NCBI GenBank assembly: GCA_022774505.1
Contig: JALFLW010000073.1
Span: forward strand, 1 to 64,000
Length of the DNA stretch: 64,000 nt
Origin: Lachnospiraceae bacterium
Lineage (GTDB): Bacteria > Bacillota > Clostridia > Lachnospirales > Lachnospiraceae
Direction: 5' to 3'
A program made the position numbers and the translations under genes. The notes beneath the pieces are model-generated. The model searched no databases, was not told the DNA's origin, and saw only the letters and a list, made by a program, of their open reading frames with translations. This document shows, one piece after another, positions 18,360-27,034 of this stretch; position 1 is the first letter of the stretch; every line of letters starts with the position of its first letter.

Positions 18360-19643
18360 ATGGATTATAATGTTTACAATTATTATATAGGTAATTATGC
18401 ACAAAAGCCGATGACAAAATATGATACCCATAAATCGTCCGAGCTGCGTTCTGTCATGAAAAATATAGCGAAGATGACACAGTCTTCGCCGGTTTATCTG
18501 GTACAGCTGTCAAAGGCTAAGCAGGAATATGCCTTGAATATCAAAGATGCTGCCATAAGCTTCAATAATACATTATCTATGCTGTCGGAGGACTCTAAGG
18601 ACAGCGTATTTGGCAGAAAAAAGGCGGTTTCTTCTGATGAAGGGCAGGCAGCAGTGAAAATAGTCAGTGATGATTACGACAGACTGCCGGAAAATCCTAC
18701 TCTTCGTGTCAATCACCTGGCGAAGACCCAGGTAAATATGGGAAATGAATATTATACGACAGGGAAGGGTCTTTCGGCCGGAACATACCGGTTCCGCGTC
18801 AGTGTCTGTGATGACAATTATGATTTCCAGTATAATATCCGAAAGGATGCCACGCACAAAGAAGTCATAGAAGGATTATGCAGCTTTATCAATAAGGCAA
18901 AGATCGGGTTGACCGCCACACCGGTTTCCAGAACCTCAGACAAGATCATGATGCGTATCGAATCCGATATGACAGGCTCGGTAAACGGAGAAAACCTGTT
19001 TTCCTTCGCGGATAGAGCCGGAGACGGAGGGGATGGAAGAGGTATTGTTTCTTATTATAATATGAATAATGTAGCATCATCTCCTTGCAATGCTTCTTTT
19101 GAATGGAACGGAGAGACAAAGGAAGCATTGGGAAATACCTTTGTGATGGGGCGTTCCCTGGAAGTATCTTTATACAGACCGGGAGAGCAGGGGACACAGA
19201 TATCCTATGTTCCGGACAGTGATAAGATCCTCGGTGGTATACGGGAGCTGATGAAATTTTATAACAAATTGGTAAATAGTACAGATAAATATTGTACGGA
19301 GACAGGGCAGAATACCAGACTTGTAAAGGAATATAGAAATCTGCTCCGGCCATATGCTTCTGAATTGGAATCCAGTGGGATATCTTTCGATGAAAATGGA
19401 TATATGAAGCTGGATGAAGCATTAGCAACACAATCGGCATTGGATGGAGATATGGAGAAGCTGCTGGGGAGTGGATCGGTACTGAATCAGAAACTTCAAA
19501 AGAAAAATGATCAGATAAAATTAAATCCGATGGATTATGTGGAGAAAAAGATCGTGTCCTATCTGGATTACGGAAAGCCACCGAAGGGATATTCGTATAT
19601 CACTTCATTATATAGTGGCATGCTTTTTAATTATTATTGTTAA
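18360..19643 (+). CDS. FliD-like protein (flagellar-cap related), non-flagellar context
   Basis: A 427-aa protein. After an N-terminal coiled-coil-like region (about 35-75) comes a stretch with the FliD layout: LRVNHLAKTQVN, then AGTYRFRVSV, then a strand-rich domain. The C-terminal third has FliD-C features (MKFYNKLVNS, RNLLRPYASELESSGISF, FDENGYMKLDEALA). It has no signal peptide and ends in FNYYC. RBS AAGGAGGAGGG at 18343-18352 fixes the ATG at 18360. No flagellar gene is nearby, so a cap role is unproven. A second, shorter protein of the same type is encoded at 22922. It converges with the gene at 19663. Confidence 0.6.
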   Translation: MDYNVYNYYIGNYAQKPMTKYDTHKSSELRSVMKNIAKMTQSSPVYLVQLSKAKQEYALNIKDAAISFNNTLSMLSEDSKDSVFGRKKAVSSDEGQAAVKIVSDDYDRLPENPTLRVNHLAKTQVNMGNEYYTTGKGLSAGTYRFRVSVCDDNYDFQYNIRKDATHKEVIEGLCSFINKAKIGLTATPVSRTSDKIMMRIESDMTGSVNGENLFSFADRAGDGGDGRGIVSYYNMNNVASSPCNASFEWNGETKEALGNTFVMGRSLEVSLYRPGEQGTQISYVPDSDKILGGIRELMKFYNKLVNSTDKYCTETGQNTRLVKEYRNLLRPYASELESSGISFDENGYMKLDEALATQSALDGDMEKLLGSGSVLNQKLQKKNDQIKLNPMDYVEKKIVSYLDYGKPPKGYSYITSLYSGMLFNYYC

Positions 19644-19662
19644 AATAGTGAAAAATCGAATT

Positions 19663-20052
19663 TTATTTGGCGATTCCGTCCAGATCCCCCGCGGCTGCAT
19701 TTGCAGTTACTTTGACGATTACTTTGTGGGGAAGGCAGACAAGGCTTTCCCCGTTATGGGAAATTGAATTCTGGTGGACACATAGTTTGTCAGGACAGTC
19801 GGCATCCGTAATGGATGCCTTTCCTTTTTTGATCACAAGTCGGTTAGATCCGCCGGAGGTTCCGGGGATATCTAAGGTGCATGGAGTATCAAGTGGCAGG
19901 GAACGGTAAACCTTTCCGTTTATAGTGATCACGACGGTATCTCCCTTTTTCTGATGTAGGATGGAATTGGAAAAAGAGATGGCGATGCCGGTCAGGATCA
20001 GCAATAGGAGCAGAAGGATGGAAGATTTTGCATTTTTTATTTTCGATGACAT
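19663..20052 (-). CDS. Membrane-anchored NusG domain II protein
   Basis: A 129-aa protein with one N-terminal membrane segment (about 11-30) and an extracytoplasmic NusG_II domain. Diagnostic is the ADCPDKLCVHQ ... GESLVCLPHKV pattern with three conserved cysteines and two histidines. Such proteins are common in Firmicutes, often near genes for quinone or polyprenyl synthesis; the function is not established. Despite the domain name it is not a transcription elongation factor. Only 19 bp separate it from the convergent FliD-like gene. Confidence 0.85.
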   Translation of the reverse strand: MSSKIKNAKSSILLLLLLILTGIAISFSNSILHQKKGDTVVITINGKVYRSLPLDTPCTLDIPGTSGGSNRLVIKKGKASITDADCPDKLCVHQNSISHNGESLVCLPHKVIVKVTANAAAGDLDGIAK

Positions 20053-20198
20053 ATAAGGTTTGCTCCTTTCAAGATCATTTTATTATATTCTATCATAGAA
20101 TCATCACACGGCAAAGGGAACGACTGCGATAAAGATATAGTTTTGAAAGGCGAAAATTGAATAGAAAAGACAGAATGGAAAAAAGACGCGTTTTCCTC

Positions 20199-20227
20199 TT
20201 GACGAAAGGTCTGTACTTTGATATAAT
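20199..20227 (+). promoter_or_regulatory. Promoter of the rpmG-secE-nusG-rplKA cluster
   Basis: TTGACG at 20199-20204, exactly 17 nt, and TATAAT at 20222-20227. The leader to rpmG is about 100 nt and contains no recognised structured element. Confidence 0.8.
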
Positions 20228-20333
20228 TAGCGGGCGATGTAACAGGTCTTTTTTTTATGTCTTTTTTTACGATATAGAGATTAAAGTCTTTTATAACGTA
20301 AAACCACGAAAATAATATGGAGGTGAAAGTGTC

Positions 20334-20483
20334 GTGAGAGTAAAAATTACTTTAGCATGTACAGAATGCAAGCAGCGTAACTACGATACGACGAAGGAGA
20401 AGAGAAACCATCCTGACAGAATGGAAACCAAGAAGTATTGCAGATTCTGTAGAAGACACACATTACACAAGGAGACAAAATAG
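20334..20483 (+). CDS. rpmG: 50S ribosomal protein L33
   Basis: A 49-aa L33 of the zinc-binding (C+) type: CTEC at residues 9-12 and CRFC at 36-39. The sequence reads [17 protein letters not shown] and ends HTLHKETK. It starts with GTG at 20334, with GGAGGTG 8 nt upstream. The position directly ahead of secE-nusG is the standard arrangement in Firmicutes. Confidence 0.95.
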   Translation: MRVKITLACTECKQRNYDTTKEKRNHPDRMETKKYCRFCRRHTLHKETK

Positions 20484-20510
20484 TCTCGTAATATGAAAGG
20501 AATGTGAGAT

Positions 20511-20765
20511 ATGGGAGATTCTGAAATCAAAGAGGAAATCAACGAGCAGAACGAACCACAGAAGAAAGCAGAAAAAACTGCAAAGAAAAAGGGTGCTTTT
20601 CAGAATATGAAAGCAGAATTCAAACGTATCGTTTGGCCGGACAAAAACACAGTCGTGAAAGAGTCCACCGCAGTTATTGTTGTTACAGTTATTCTGGCAG
20701 TTGTGATCGCATTACTTGATTTTGTGATCAAGACAGGCCTGGATAAGATTATTCAGATAGGATAA
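20511..20765 (+). CDS. secE: Preprotein translocase subunit SecE
   Basis: An 84-aa essential small subunit of the SecYEG channel. The charged N-terminal half ends in the conserved amphipathic helix (FKRIVWPDKNTVVKEST), followed by one membrane helix (about 52-75). The WP-x3-T signature of SecE is present. RBS AAAGGAATG lies before the ATG. It is 27 bp after rpmG and 13 bp before nusG. Confidence 0.97.
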   Translation: MGDSEIKEEINEQNEPQKKAEKTAKKKGAFQNMKAEFKRIVWPDKNTVVKESTAVIVVTVILAVVIALLDFVIKTGLDKIIQIG

Positions 20766-20778
20766 GGGTGATTGACGT

Positions 20779-21312
20779 ATGGCAGATCGTATGGCAGATA
20801 CAGAGCCACACTGGTATGTGGCACATACCTATTCCGGATATGAGAAAAAGGTAAAAATGGATATCGAGAAAACAATAGAGAATCGTAATCTTCAGGATCA
20901 GATTCTTGAAGTTTCAATCCCGATGTTGAATGTGACAGAGGGAGAGGAAGATGACTCGAAGGTTGTTCAGAAAAAGATGTTTCCGGCTTATGTATTGATC
21001 AACATGTATTTAAATGATGATACATGGTATGTTGTCCGGAACACCCGTGGCGTGACAGGGTTTGTAGGCCCGGGATCTAAGCCGGTTCCCCTTACTGAGG
21101 CTGAGATGGCAAGCATGGGACTGAAGGCAGATGCTCCGGCATGTGAATTTAGTATTGGTGATTCCGTTGTCGTTAAGTCCGGTGTATGGGAGGATACGAC
21201 AGGTATTGTCCGCCAGATCAATCATGAGGATCGTATGGTTACGATCAATATCGATATGTTTGGACGTGAGACGCCGGTTGAAATTAGTTTCAACGATGTG
21301 GAGATCGTCTGA
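20779..21312 (+). CDS. nusG: Transcription termination/antitermination factor NusG
   Basis: A 177-aa RNA polymerase-binding elongation factor. The NGN domain (about 1-115) shows WYVAHTYSGYEKKV and YVLINMYLNDDTWYVVRNTRGVTGFVG; a KOW domain (about 125-177) begins FSIGDSVVVKSGVWEDTTG. Normal length. Between it and rplK lie three small inverted repeats (21318-21376), possibly RNA processing or attenuation structures. Confidence 0.97.
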   Translation: MADRMADTEPHWYVAHTYSGYEKKVKMDIEKTIENRNLQDQILEVSIPMLNVTEGEEDDSKVVQKKMFPAYVLINMYLNDDTWYVVRNTRGVTGFVGPGSKPVPLTEAEMASMGLKADAPACEFSIGDSVVVKSGVWEDTTGIVRQINHEDRMVTINIDMFGRETPVEISFNDVEIV

Positions 21313-21401
21313 GAAAGCCACTTGTAAGATCAAGTGCCACACAGATGTGTGAATCATGACGTATAGATACGTCAGTGAAAATATATAGGAGGTAAAGAAA
21401 G

Positions 21402-21827
21402 ATGGCTAAGAAAGTCGAAGGATATATTAAATTGCAGATTCCTGCCGGAAAGGCAACTCCAGCACCGCCTGTTGGACCAGCCCTTGGACAGCATGGAGTT
21501 AATATCGTACAGTTTACAAAGGAGTTTAATGCGAAGACAGCAAATCAGGGAGATTTGATCATCCCTGTTGTTATCACTGTATATCAGGATAAGAGCTTTA
21601 GCTTTATTACAAAGACTCCTCCGGCAGCTGTATTGATCAAGAAAGCTTGTAAGATTCAGTCCGGTTCTGGTGTACCAAATAAGACAAAGGTTGCAACCAT
21701 TACCAAGGCTCAGGTCCAGGAAATTGCAGAGACCAAGATGCCTGACCTGAATGCAGCTTCTTTAGAGTCAGCAATGAGCATGATCGCCGGTACATGCCGC
21801 AGCATGGGCGTTGTTGTAGAGGACTAA
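21402..21827 (+). CDS. rplK: 50S ribosomal protein L11
   Basis: A 141-aa L11, component of the GTPase-associated centre. The N-terminal domain has the signature [21 protein letters not shown] and the C-terminal RNA-binding domain ends in [16 protein letters not shown]. Strong RBS AGGAGGTAAAGAAAG. Full length. Confidence 0.98.
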   Translation: MAKKVEGYIKLQIPAGKATPAPPVGPALGQHGVNIVQFTKEFNAKTANQGDLIIPVVITVYQDKSFSFITKTPPAAVLIKKACKIQSGSGVPNKTKVATITKAQVQEIAETKMPDLNAASLESAMSMIAGTCRSMGVVVED

Positions 21828-21953
21828 TAATAACTCGATGTAATTAATATTTGTATTATAAAAAGACTTGTTATGAGATTGGACGTCGTGGGAGGCTGAC
21901 ATATATATGTCATAAAATACACGCCGTTACTACCACTAGGAGGTTAATTTAAT

Positions 21954-22646
21954 ATGAAAAAGGGAAAAAAATATGTAGAGTCTGCAAAGCTGATTGAAAA
22001 GACAAAGCAGTATGAAGTAGAGGATGCTGTAAGCCTTGTAAAGAAGACAGCTGTTGCAAAGTTTGATGAGACAATTGAAGCTCATATCCGTCTTGGCGTT
22101 GATGGACGTCATGCTGATCAGCAGGTTCGTGGCGCAGTTGTACTGCCTCATGGAACAGGTAAGACTGTTCGCGTTCTTGTATTTGCAAAGGGTGCAAAAC
22201 TTGATGAGGCACAGGCTGCAGGTGCTGATTTTGTTGGTGGCGAGGAATTGATTCCTAAGATCCAGAACGAAGGATGGTTTGATTTTGATGTTGTAGTAGC
22301 TACTCCTGATATGATGGGTGTTGTAGGTCGTCTGGGTCGTGTCCTTGGACCTCGTGGTTTAATGCCAAACCCTAAGGCTGGTACTGTTACAATGGATGTC
22401 ACAAAGGCTATCGAGGATATTAAGGCCGGTAAAGTTGAGTATCGTCTGGACAAGGCAAATATCATCCATGTTGCTGTAGGAAAAGCTTCTTTCTCTGAGG
22501 AGCAGCTTACAGATAACGTAAATGCTATTATGGATGCAATCCGTAAGGCTAAGCCGGCATCAGCAAAGGGACAGTATTTCAGAAGTGTGACTCTGGCAAG
22601 TACAATGGGTCCTGGAGTAAAGCTTAGTACAGCAAAATATGCATAA
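21954..22646 (+). CDS. rplA: 50S ribosomal protein L1
   Basis: A 230-aa L1 of the ribosomal stalk, also able to bind its own mRNA as a repressor in many bacteria. Recognisable segments are [25 protein letters not shown] and [19 protein letters not shown]. The 126-nt spacer after rplK holds possible stems and an AGGAGG RBS. The cluster ends here with a terminator; rplJ and rplL, often next, are not adjacent. Confidence 0.98.
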   Translation: MKKGKKYVESAKLIEKTKQYEVEDAVSLVKKTAVAKFDETIEAHIRLGVDGRHADQQVRGAVVLPHGTGKTVRVLVFAKGAKLDEAQAAGADFVGGEELIPKIQNEGWFDFDVVVATPDMMGVVGRLGRVLGPRGLMPNPKAGTVTMDVTKAIEDIKAGKVEYRLDKANIIHVAVGKASFSEEQLTDNVNAIMDAIRKAKPASAKGQYFRSVTLASTMGPGVKLSTAKYA

Positions 22647-22703
22647 TTGATCTGCCTTAAATTATGATGACAGATCATAGGAAAGGTAGATTCCCAATAT
22701 AAA

Positions 22704-22754
22704 AAAGTGACTGTTGATTGACGGGTAAGTGGTCTTTCGACAGTCACTTTTTTT
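22704..22754 (+). terminator. rplA: rplA terminator
   Basis: AAAGTGACTGT (22704-22714) / ACAGTCACTTT (22740-22750) with a 25-nt loop and T7. Repeat copy 3 begins directly after it. Confidence 0.85.
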
Positions 22755-22845
22755 GTGTATAGGAAAATGCTCGTAGCGTAGAGAGAAGCCAACGAGAATT
22801 GCGAAGCAATTCTTGGAGGGCAAAACGCTGGTTTTGCCCTTTTTT
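22755..22845 (+). repeat. Terminator-associated dispersed repeat, copy 3
   Basis: A full copy, nearly identical to copy 1: GTGTATAGGAAAATGCTCG block, AGAATTGC-GAA-GCAATTCT hairpin, GGGCAAAAC-GCTG-GTTTTGCCC hairpin and T6. The few differences lie in the purine-rich spacer (GAGAGAAGCC against GAGGGAAGCC). Apart from the rplA terminator and this copy, the 22647-22921 interval shows nothing. Confidence 0.9.
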
Positions 22846-22921
22846 GTTTTGTTAAGAAAAAGAAAAAAGCATCCGATACAATATATAATAAGGTGTCGAA
22901 AAGATTATGGAGGTGACAGAA

Positions 22922-23503
22922 ATGGATACAATTTCTTATTCGATCAGTCATAATATGAAATATTACATGAGAAATGCATATAGAGGAAATGCCAAGATGG
23001 TCAATACAGATTACCGCAGTGCTCAGGATAAGGGTGTTATCGTATCGGCTGATGCAAAGGCTGTTGGCAGAATGACATCAAAGCTGCAGAATCTTGAATA
23101 TGATACCGATCATGGAGTAGAGGTACTGCAGAACACGAAGGCATTTGTGGAGACATATAACAATCTGATAGATTCCTCCGGGGAATCAAAGGACAGTCAC
23201 TTATATTCTTTGACAAAGAAAATGAAGAAGCTCATCAAGAGTAAAAAGGATGATCTGGAATCAATCGGGATTGAACTTAAGAGTAATGGAAAGCTCAAAC
23301 TCGATGAGGATACATTTTCTGAATCAAGACCTGAAAAGATCAAAAGAATTTTAAATGGAGATGACTCGGTTTCTGTCTCGTTACGTTCTATTGTAAATAA
23401 GATATACAGAGCATCGTCAAAAATGACTGTATATAGTGCTTCCGGCGAAAAGACAGCACAGGATGTGTCAGACAGCGGAAATAGCGTTGACTTATCGTTG
23501 TAA
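22922..23503 (+). CDS. Short FliD-C-like protein, function unknown
   Basis: A 193-aa protein matching only the C-terminal part of a FliD-like protein: [39 protein letters not shown], and [12 protein letters not shown]. No signal peptide or membrane segment was seen. GGAGGTGA 5 nt before the ATG at 22922 fixes the start. It is distantly similar in layout to the FliD-like protein at 18360 but lacks the middle domain. It stands right after the ribosomal cluster and upstream of an HD hydrolase gene (102 bp gap). Confidence 0.6.
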   Translation: MDTISYSISHNMKYYMRNAYRGNAKMVNTDYRSAQDKGVIVSADAKAVGRMTSKLQNLEYDTDHGVEVLQNTKAFVETYNNLIDSSGESKDSHLYSLTKKMKKLIKSKKDDLESIGIELKSNGKLKLDEDTFSESRPEKIKRILNGDDSVSVSLRSIVNKIYRASSKMTVYSASGEKTAQDVSDSGNSVDLSL

Positions 23504-23605
23504 ACCCGTTAGAATCAAAGATAGATTATAGAAAGGAATGGTCGTGTAGAGAAGAGGATACCATTAAAACGAGAAAGCCCGGTAATACGGCAGAAAGAGG
23601 TTGTT

Positions 23606-24208
23606 TTGCGTTTACAATTCAGTGATGATCGGAAGTACATGGAAAAATATCTGCAGGAATATATTGAAAAGAACGGGTTTGCCCAGAGCCGGGAGGCTTT
23701 GAAAATGGCTGTAAAGCTGCATGAAGGACAGAAACGTGCAGAAGGACTTCCATATATTATTCATCCAATGATGTTAGTTATGCATGGAATTGCCTTAGGA
23801 CTGCATAGTGATGATCTGACAGCTGTGATGCTGCTTCATGATGTGTGCGAGGATTGTCCTGTTACACCGGAGGAGCTGCCTGTCAATGATACTATTAAAG
23901 AGGCAGTCCGATGTATTACAAAGGACCGTCGGGATGGAGAAACCAAAGCACAGGCAATGGGACGGTATATGGAAAATATCAGAAAGAGCAAAGAAGCCTG
24001 TATCGTAAAAATATTTGACCGGTGTCATAATGTATCCTCTATGGCCGGAACTTTTTCCGAGGACCGGATGCGAGCGTATATCAGGGAAACAAAGGAATAT
24101 ATATATCCTTTGATACAATATACAAAGGAAAAATATCCCGAATATGAAACAATGATCTTTGCCTTGGAATATCAGATCACCAGTATTATTCGTGGACTTG
24201 AACGATAA
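23606..24208 (+). CDS. HD-domain hydrolase, RelA/SpoT-type small alarmone hydrolase-like
   Basis: A 200-aa stand-alone HD domain of the RelA/SpoT hydrolase type. Landmarks are AVKLHEGQKRAEGLPYIIHPM, the HD pair in VMLLHDVCED, and KIFDRCHNVSSM. RSH hydrolases remove pyrophosphate from (p)ppGpp; the missing synthetase and TGS/ACT domains make this look like a small alarmone hydrolase, though other nucleotide substrates are possible. The start is TTG at 23606, 5 nt after AGAAAGAGG; an ATG at 23639 is a shorter alternative that would cut into the first helix. Confidence 0.75.
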   Translation: MRLQFSDDRKYMEKYLQEYIEKNGFAQSREALKMAVKLHEGQKRAEGLPYIIHPMMLVMHGIALGLHSDDLTAVMLLHDVCEDCPVTPEELPVNDTIKEAVRCITKDRRDGETKAQAMGRYMENIRKSKEACIVKIFDRCHNVSSMAGTFSEDRMRAYIRETKEYIYPLIQYTKEKYPEYETMIFALEYQITSIIRGLER

Positions 24209-24290
24209 AAAACTCCCGCAGCAAATGATATACACCCTCTTTACAGGATAAACGTTAAGGAGGGCATATATCAAAAAAGCGGGAGTTTTT
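24208..24290. terminator. Bidirectional terminator between convergent genes
   Basis: Outer stem AAAAACTCCCGC/GCGGGAGTTTTT and inner stem ATATACACCCTC/GAGGGCATATAT. It has A-runs on one side and T-runs on the other, so it serves both the HD hydrolase gene and the minus-strand glycosidase gene. Confidence 0.85.
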
Positions 24291-24295
24291 GCCGT

Positions 24296-25420
24296 TTATT
24301 TGATATATTTTCTGTAATTTTTCATTTCCTTCGCAGATCTGCGGCGGTACATATAGCTGGAGCTGAAGAAAACAAATCCTTCACAACCGGCTTTTTTTGC
24401 TTTTTTGATCTGACTGACAGTATTATTGTTTTTGCGCGACCAGCCAAGATCTGCAGAATTATATGCACCGGCACGGTAAAGACCAAGACCTATGTACATT
24501 GGTGTATCATTCTTGTTAAGTGCAACCCATTTGTTTAAACGGTTTGTATATAGGGTGGTGATTTTGTGGTTAAGACGATATTGATCGCTCCAATAGATCT
24601 GAGGGATAATATAGTCAAGATAACCATCCTTGCTTAACCAGGTTTTTAAGTCACATCCCAAACTCTCTGCATATTCGATATTGCCTGCCGGGCTGATGCC
24701 AAACCGGAGCTTTTTGTTTTTTGATTTAACGGTCCGGTATATTGTGCGGACCATCTTGTTGATCACTCGTTTTCTTTTCGATACGGATACTTTATTAAAC
24801 TGTGCTTTCTTTCCCTGTGCGGGATAGAAATAGTCATCAAAATGAATCCCGTCGACATTGTAATTATTAATGATTTCCTTAACAATACGGTTGATCCGGT
24901 TTAATGAAGATGCTTTCCCCGGATTATAGCTGATCCCCATTTTTTTACGGTACGGGTTAAGCCAGGCATGAAATGTCATATGGTTGCTGTGAGCCGCCTT
25001 GATCAATATCTTCATAGGATCATAATTCGGTGAAGAGGCAAACATATATTTACTCCATTTCAGATATTTGCTGGGATAAATGGCATCATTACATGGAACA
25101 GCATGGAAATAAATGGTATTAATGCCGTCCTTATGCAGCTTTCTAAAGTATTTATTGGCATTCGTCTCAAAGTCAGCGCGGGATTTATTATATAATCCGG
25201 CCGATTTGTAATCGCCATAGGAGATCCAGACGGCCTGTATCTGCTTTGCGGACACAGAAGTGCCGGAAGCAGGTGCCGCAGAGGCAGTCTGTGCATTGGC
25301 AGAAGTATGTTTTTTCTGAGGGGAAGGAAAAGCAGTGGTATCCCAGATCATGCATATGATCAGGATCAGAGCCAGTCCAAGAATAGTAAATGATTTTTTT
25401 TGAAATTCTTTTTGTGACAT
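24296..25420 (-). CDS. GHL10-family glycoside hydrolase (YngK/DigH-like), membrane-anchored
   Basis: A 374-aa protein with an N-terminal hydrophobic segment (about 11-27), a Ser/Ala/Thr-rich linker (about 37-57) and a TIM-barrel GHL10 domain. Markers are AVWISYGDY, NTIYFHAV, HAWLNPYR and the acidic strand NVDGIHFDDYFYP. The E. coli relative DigH cleaves denuded peptidoglycan glycan, so an extracytoplasmic wall-hydrolase role is likely (inference from family). The first residues MSQKEFQKKS and AGGAG 5-10 nt upstream support the ATG at 25420. Confidence 0.8.
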   Translation of the reverse strand: MSQKEFQKKSFTILGLALILIICMIWDTTAFPSPQKKHTSANAQTASAAPASGTSVSAKQIQAVWISYGDYKSAGLYNKSRADFETNANKYFRKLHKDGINTIYFHAVPCNDAIYPSKYLKWSKYMFASSPNYDPMKILIKAAHSNHMTFHAWLNPYRKKMGISYNPGKASSLNRINRIVKEIINNYNVDGIHFDDYFYPAQGKKAQFNKVSVSKRKRVINKMVRTIYRTVKSKNKKLRFGISPAGNIEYAESLGCDLKTWLSKDGYLDYIIPQIYWSDQYRLNHKITTLYTNRLNKWVALNKNDTPMYIGLGLYRAGAYNSADLGWSRKNNNTVSQIKKAKKAGCEGFVFFSSSYMYRRRSAKEMKNYRKYIK

Positions 25421-25588
25421 GAATCAAACTCCTTTATGTATTTCTCAAATATTTTGACACAAAAATATGAGTGATGCAGGACATATTCCGGTGTGAAAAG
25501 ATTGAGTATTTGTATTTTACGACATCTATAAGACATACTATACCATAATTCTATGGTAGAAATGTGTTAATGATGCAAAAAAATGTGA

Positions 25589-25617
25589 TTGACTTCAAAT
25601 TTTTAGTGTGCTATGCT
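25589..25617 (+). promoter_or_regulatory. Probable promoter of the Lys-rich anchored protein gene
   Basis: TTGACT at 25589-25594, a 17-nt spacer and TATGCT at 25612-25617, 33 bp before the ATG. Confidence 0.5.
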
Positions 25618-25649
25618 GATACGGATATCGAAAGAAAAGAGGAATGAAT

Positions 25650-26180
25650 ATGAAAAATAAAAGCATAATAGCAGGAGTAATTGCAGCTGTAGTGGTTGTT
25701 CTTATAGTAGTGATCGCATTGACAAATCGTTCTGATCAAATGTCAGGCGATCCAAAGACATATAATCAGTCCGGTGCGGCAGATGACGGGACTCTGGTTG
25801 ACAAGACCCCCCTGAAAGAGAGCTCAGGCAAGGTTGCAGAAAAAATAAGATATTGCAAGAAAGCTCTGGATAAGACAAAGGGAGATGCCATGAAGCAGAA
25901 AGGTTTTAAAAAGCTCTGGGATGGTGTGAATGAGATCCATGTAAGAGCATATGCCCAGGCAATGACCCAGACGCAGATGGACGAGCTGGAAACGAAGCTG
26001 CAGAAGTTTGTACCGGATGTGGATAAGCTTTATGAGCAAAATAGCAAGGTCATTGAAAAGATCAAGAAGAAAGAAGCAAAAGAGGAAAAGAAAAAGGCAA
26101 AGAAGAAAGCGGCAAAGGCAAAAAAAGCGGAAAAACAGAAAGCGAAGAAACAGAAAAAAGCGGCAAAGACCAAGAAATAA
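25650..26180 (+). CDS. Membrane-anchored protein with Lys/Ala-rich C-terminal tail
   Basis: A 176-aa protein: one N-terminal membrane helix (about 5-25), a predicted helical extracytoplasmic domain (about 55-135) and a ~45-residue tail composed almost only of Lys, Ala, Gln and Glu. The tail could bind anionic wall polymers or nucleic acid (inference). No known domain was recognised. The ATG at 25650 was preferred over 25644, since AGAGGA touches the latter. It is followed by a very strong terminator. Confidence 0.7.
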   Translation: MKNKSIIAGVIAAVVVVLIVVIALTNRSDQMSGDPKTYNQSGAADDGTLVDKTPLKESSGKVAEKIRYCKKALDKTKGDAMKQKGFKKLWDGVNEIHVRAYAQAMTQTQMDELETKLQKFVPDVDKLYEQNSKVIEKIKKKEAKEEKKKAKKKAAKAKKAEKQKAKKQKKAAKTKK

Positions 26181-26204
26181 TTAAACAATGCCCGGATATA
26201 TGTG

Positions 26205-26260
26205 AAATACAAAGAGGTTTTAATGATATTTTTTATCATTAAAACCTCTTTGTATTTTTA
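26205..26260 (+). terminator. Terminator with perfect 24-bp stem
   Basis: The arms at 26205-26228 and 26234-26257 are exactly complementary, with a T5 loop and a T tract after. The AT-rich flanks also permit use on the minus strand. Confidence 0.9.
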
Positions 26261-26335
26261 TAGTCGGATGGTATAATGATAAAGTTAGAAAAGACTAACC
26301 AGCAGCCTTGATAAACAGGCAGAATGGAGATTACT

Positions 26336-27034
26336 ATGTTTCTTGAGATTAATGATCTGAAAAAAAGCTTTGGACAGGGAGACAGCAAAGTGCAGGTCCT
26401 GCGGGGGATCAACCTTGGAGTAGAGAAGGGAGAGATATGTGTACTGCTGGGACCATCCGGCTCAGGCAAATCAACATTATTAAATATCATTGGTGGGATT
26501 GATTCTCCGGATTCGGGATATGTAGCTATTGGCGGGGAAAAGATGGCGGATATGACAGAAAAGCGTCTGACCAGATATCGTCGGAAGCATCTGGGATATG
26601 TCTTTCAAATGTACAATTTGATCCCTAATTTAAATATCAAAGAAAACATCGAGGTGGGAGCGTATTTATCAGATAATCCACTGGATATTGATGAACTTTT
26701 ACATACATTAGGACTTTATGAGCATCGTCACAAGCTGCCGAATCAGTTGTCCGGCGGACAGCAGCAGAGAACTTCCATTGGGAGGGCTCTGGTGAAAAAT
26801 CCGGATATACTGCTTTGTGATGAACCGACCGGAGCTCTGGATTATACAACATCAAAAGAAATTTTAAAGCTGATCGGTGATGTTAATGAGAAATATGGCA
26901 ATACCGTGATCATGGTCACACATAATGATGCCATTAAGGAGATGGCAGATACCGTGGTCAAACTCAGGGATGGCCGTATACGAAAAGCATATCGCAACGA
27001 AAATAAGATTTCAGCAGAGGAGTTAGATTGGTAA
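26336..27034 (+). CDS. ABC transporter ATP-binding protein (MacB/LolD type)
   Basis: A 232-aa ATPase: Walker A GPSGSGKST, Q-loop YVFQMYNLIPNLN, signature LSGGQQQR, Walker B ILLCDEPTGALD and H-loop VTHN. The PTGALD and YNLIP features are typical of MacB/LolD/FtsE-like ATPases that work with FtsX-type permeases. The ATG at 26336 has GGAG 8 nt upstream. Its TAA overlaps the permease start (TAATG), indicating translational coupling and a shared complex. Confidence 0.95.
   Translation: MFLEINDLKKSFGQGDSKVQVLRGINLGVEKGEICVLLGPSGSGKSTLLNIIGGIDSPDSGYVAIGGEKMADMTEKRLTRYRRKHLGYVFQMYNLIPNLNIKENIEVGAYLSDNPLDIDELLHTLGLYEHRHKLPNQLSGGQQQRTSIGRALVKNPDILLCDEPTGALDYTTSKEILKLIGDVNEKYGNTVIMVTHNDAIKEMADTVVKLRDGRIRKAYRNENKISAEELDW

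Noticed and set aside
18946..19581. 211-codon open frame on the minus strand
   Set aside because: It lies entirely inside the well-supported FliD-like gene, lacks an RBS, and its composition (Pro, His, Tyr, Ser rich) is that of an antisense shadow.
21313..21401. Inverted repeats between nusG and rplK as a riboswitch
   Set aside because: Three small separate hairpins without a T-tract or conserved boxes; more likely processing signals or chance.
22148..22951. 267-codon open frame on the minus strand across rplA
   Set aside because: Antisense to rplA and runs through its terminator and a repeat; no protein-like features.
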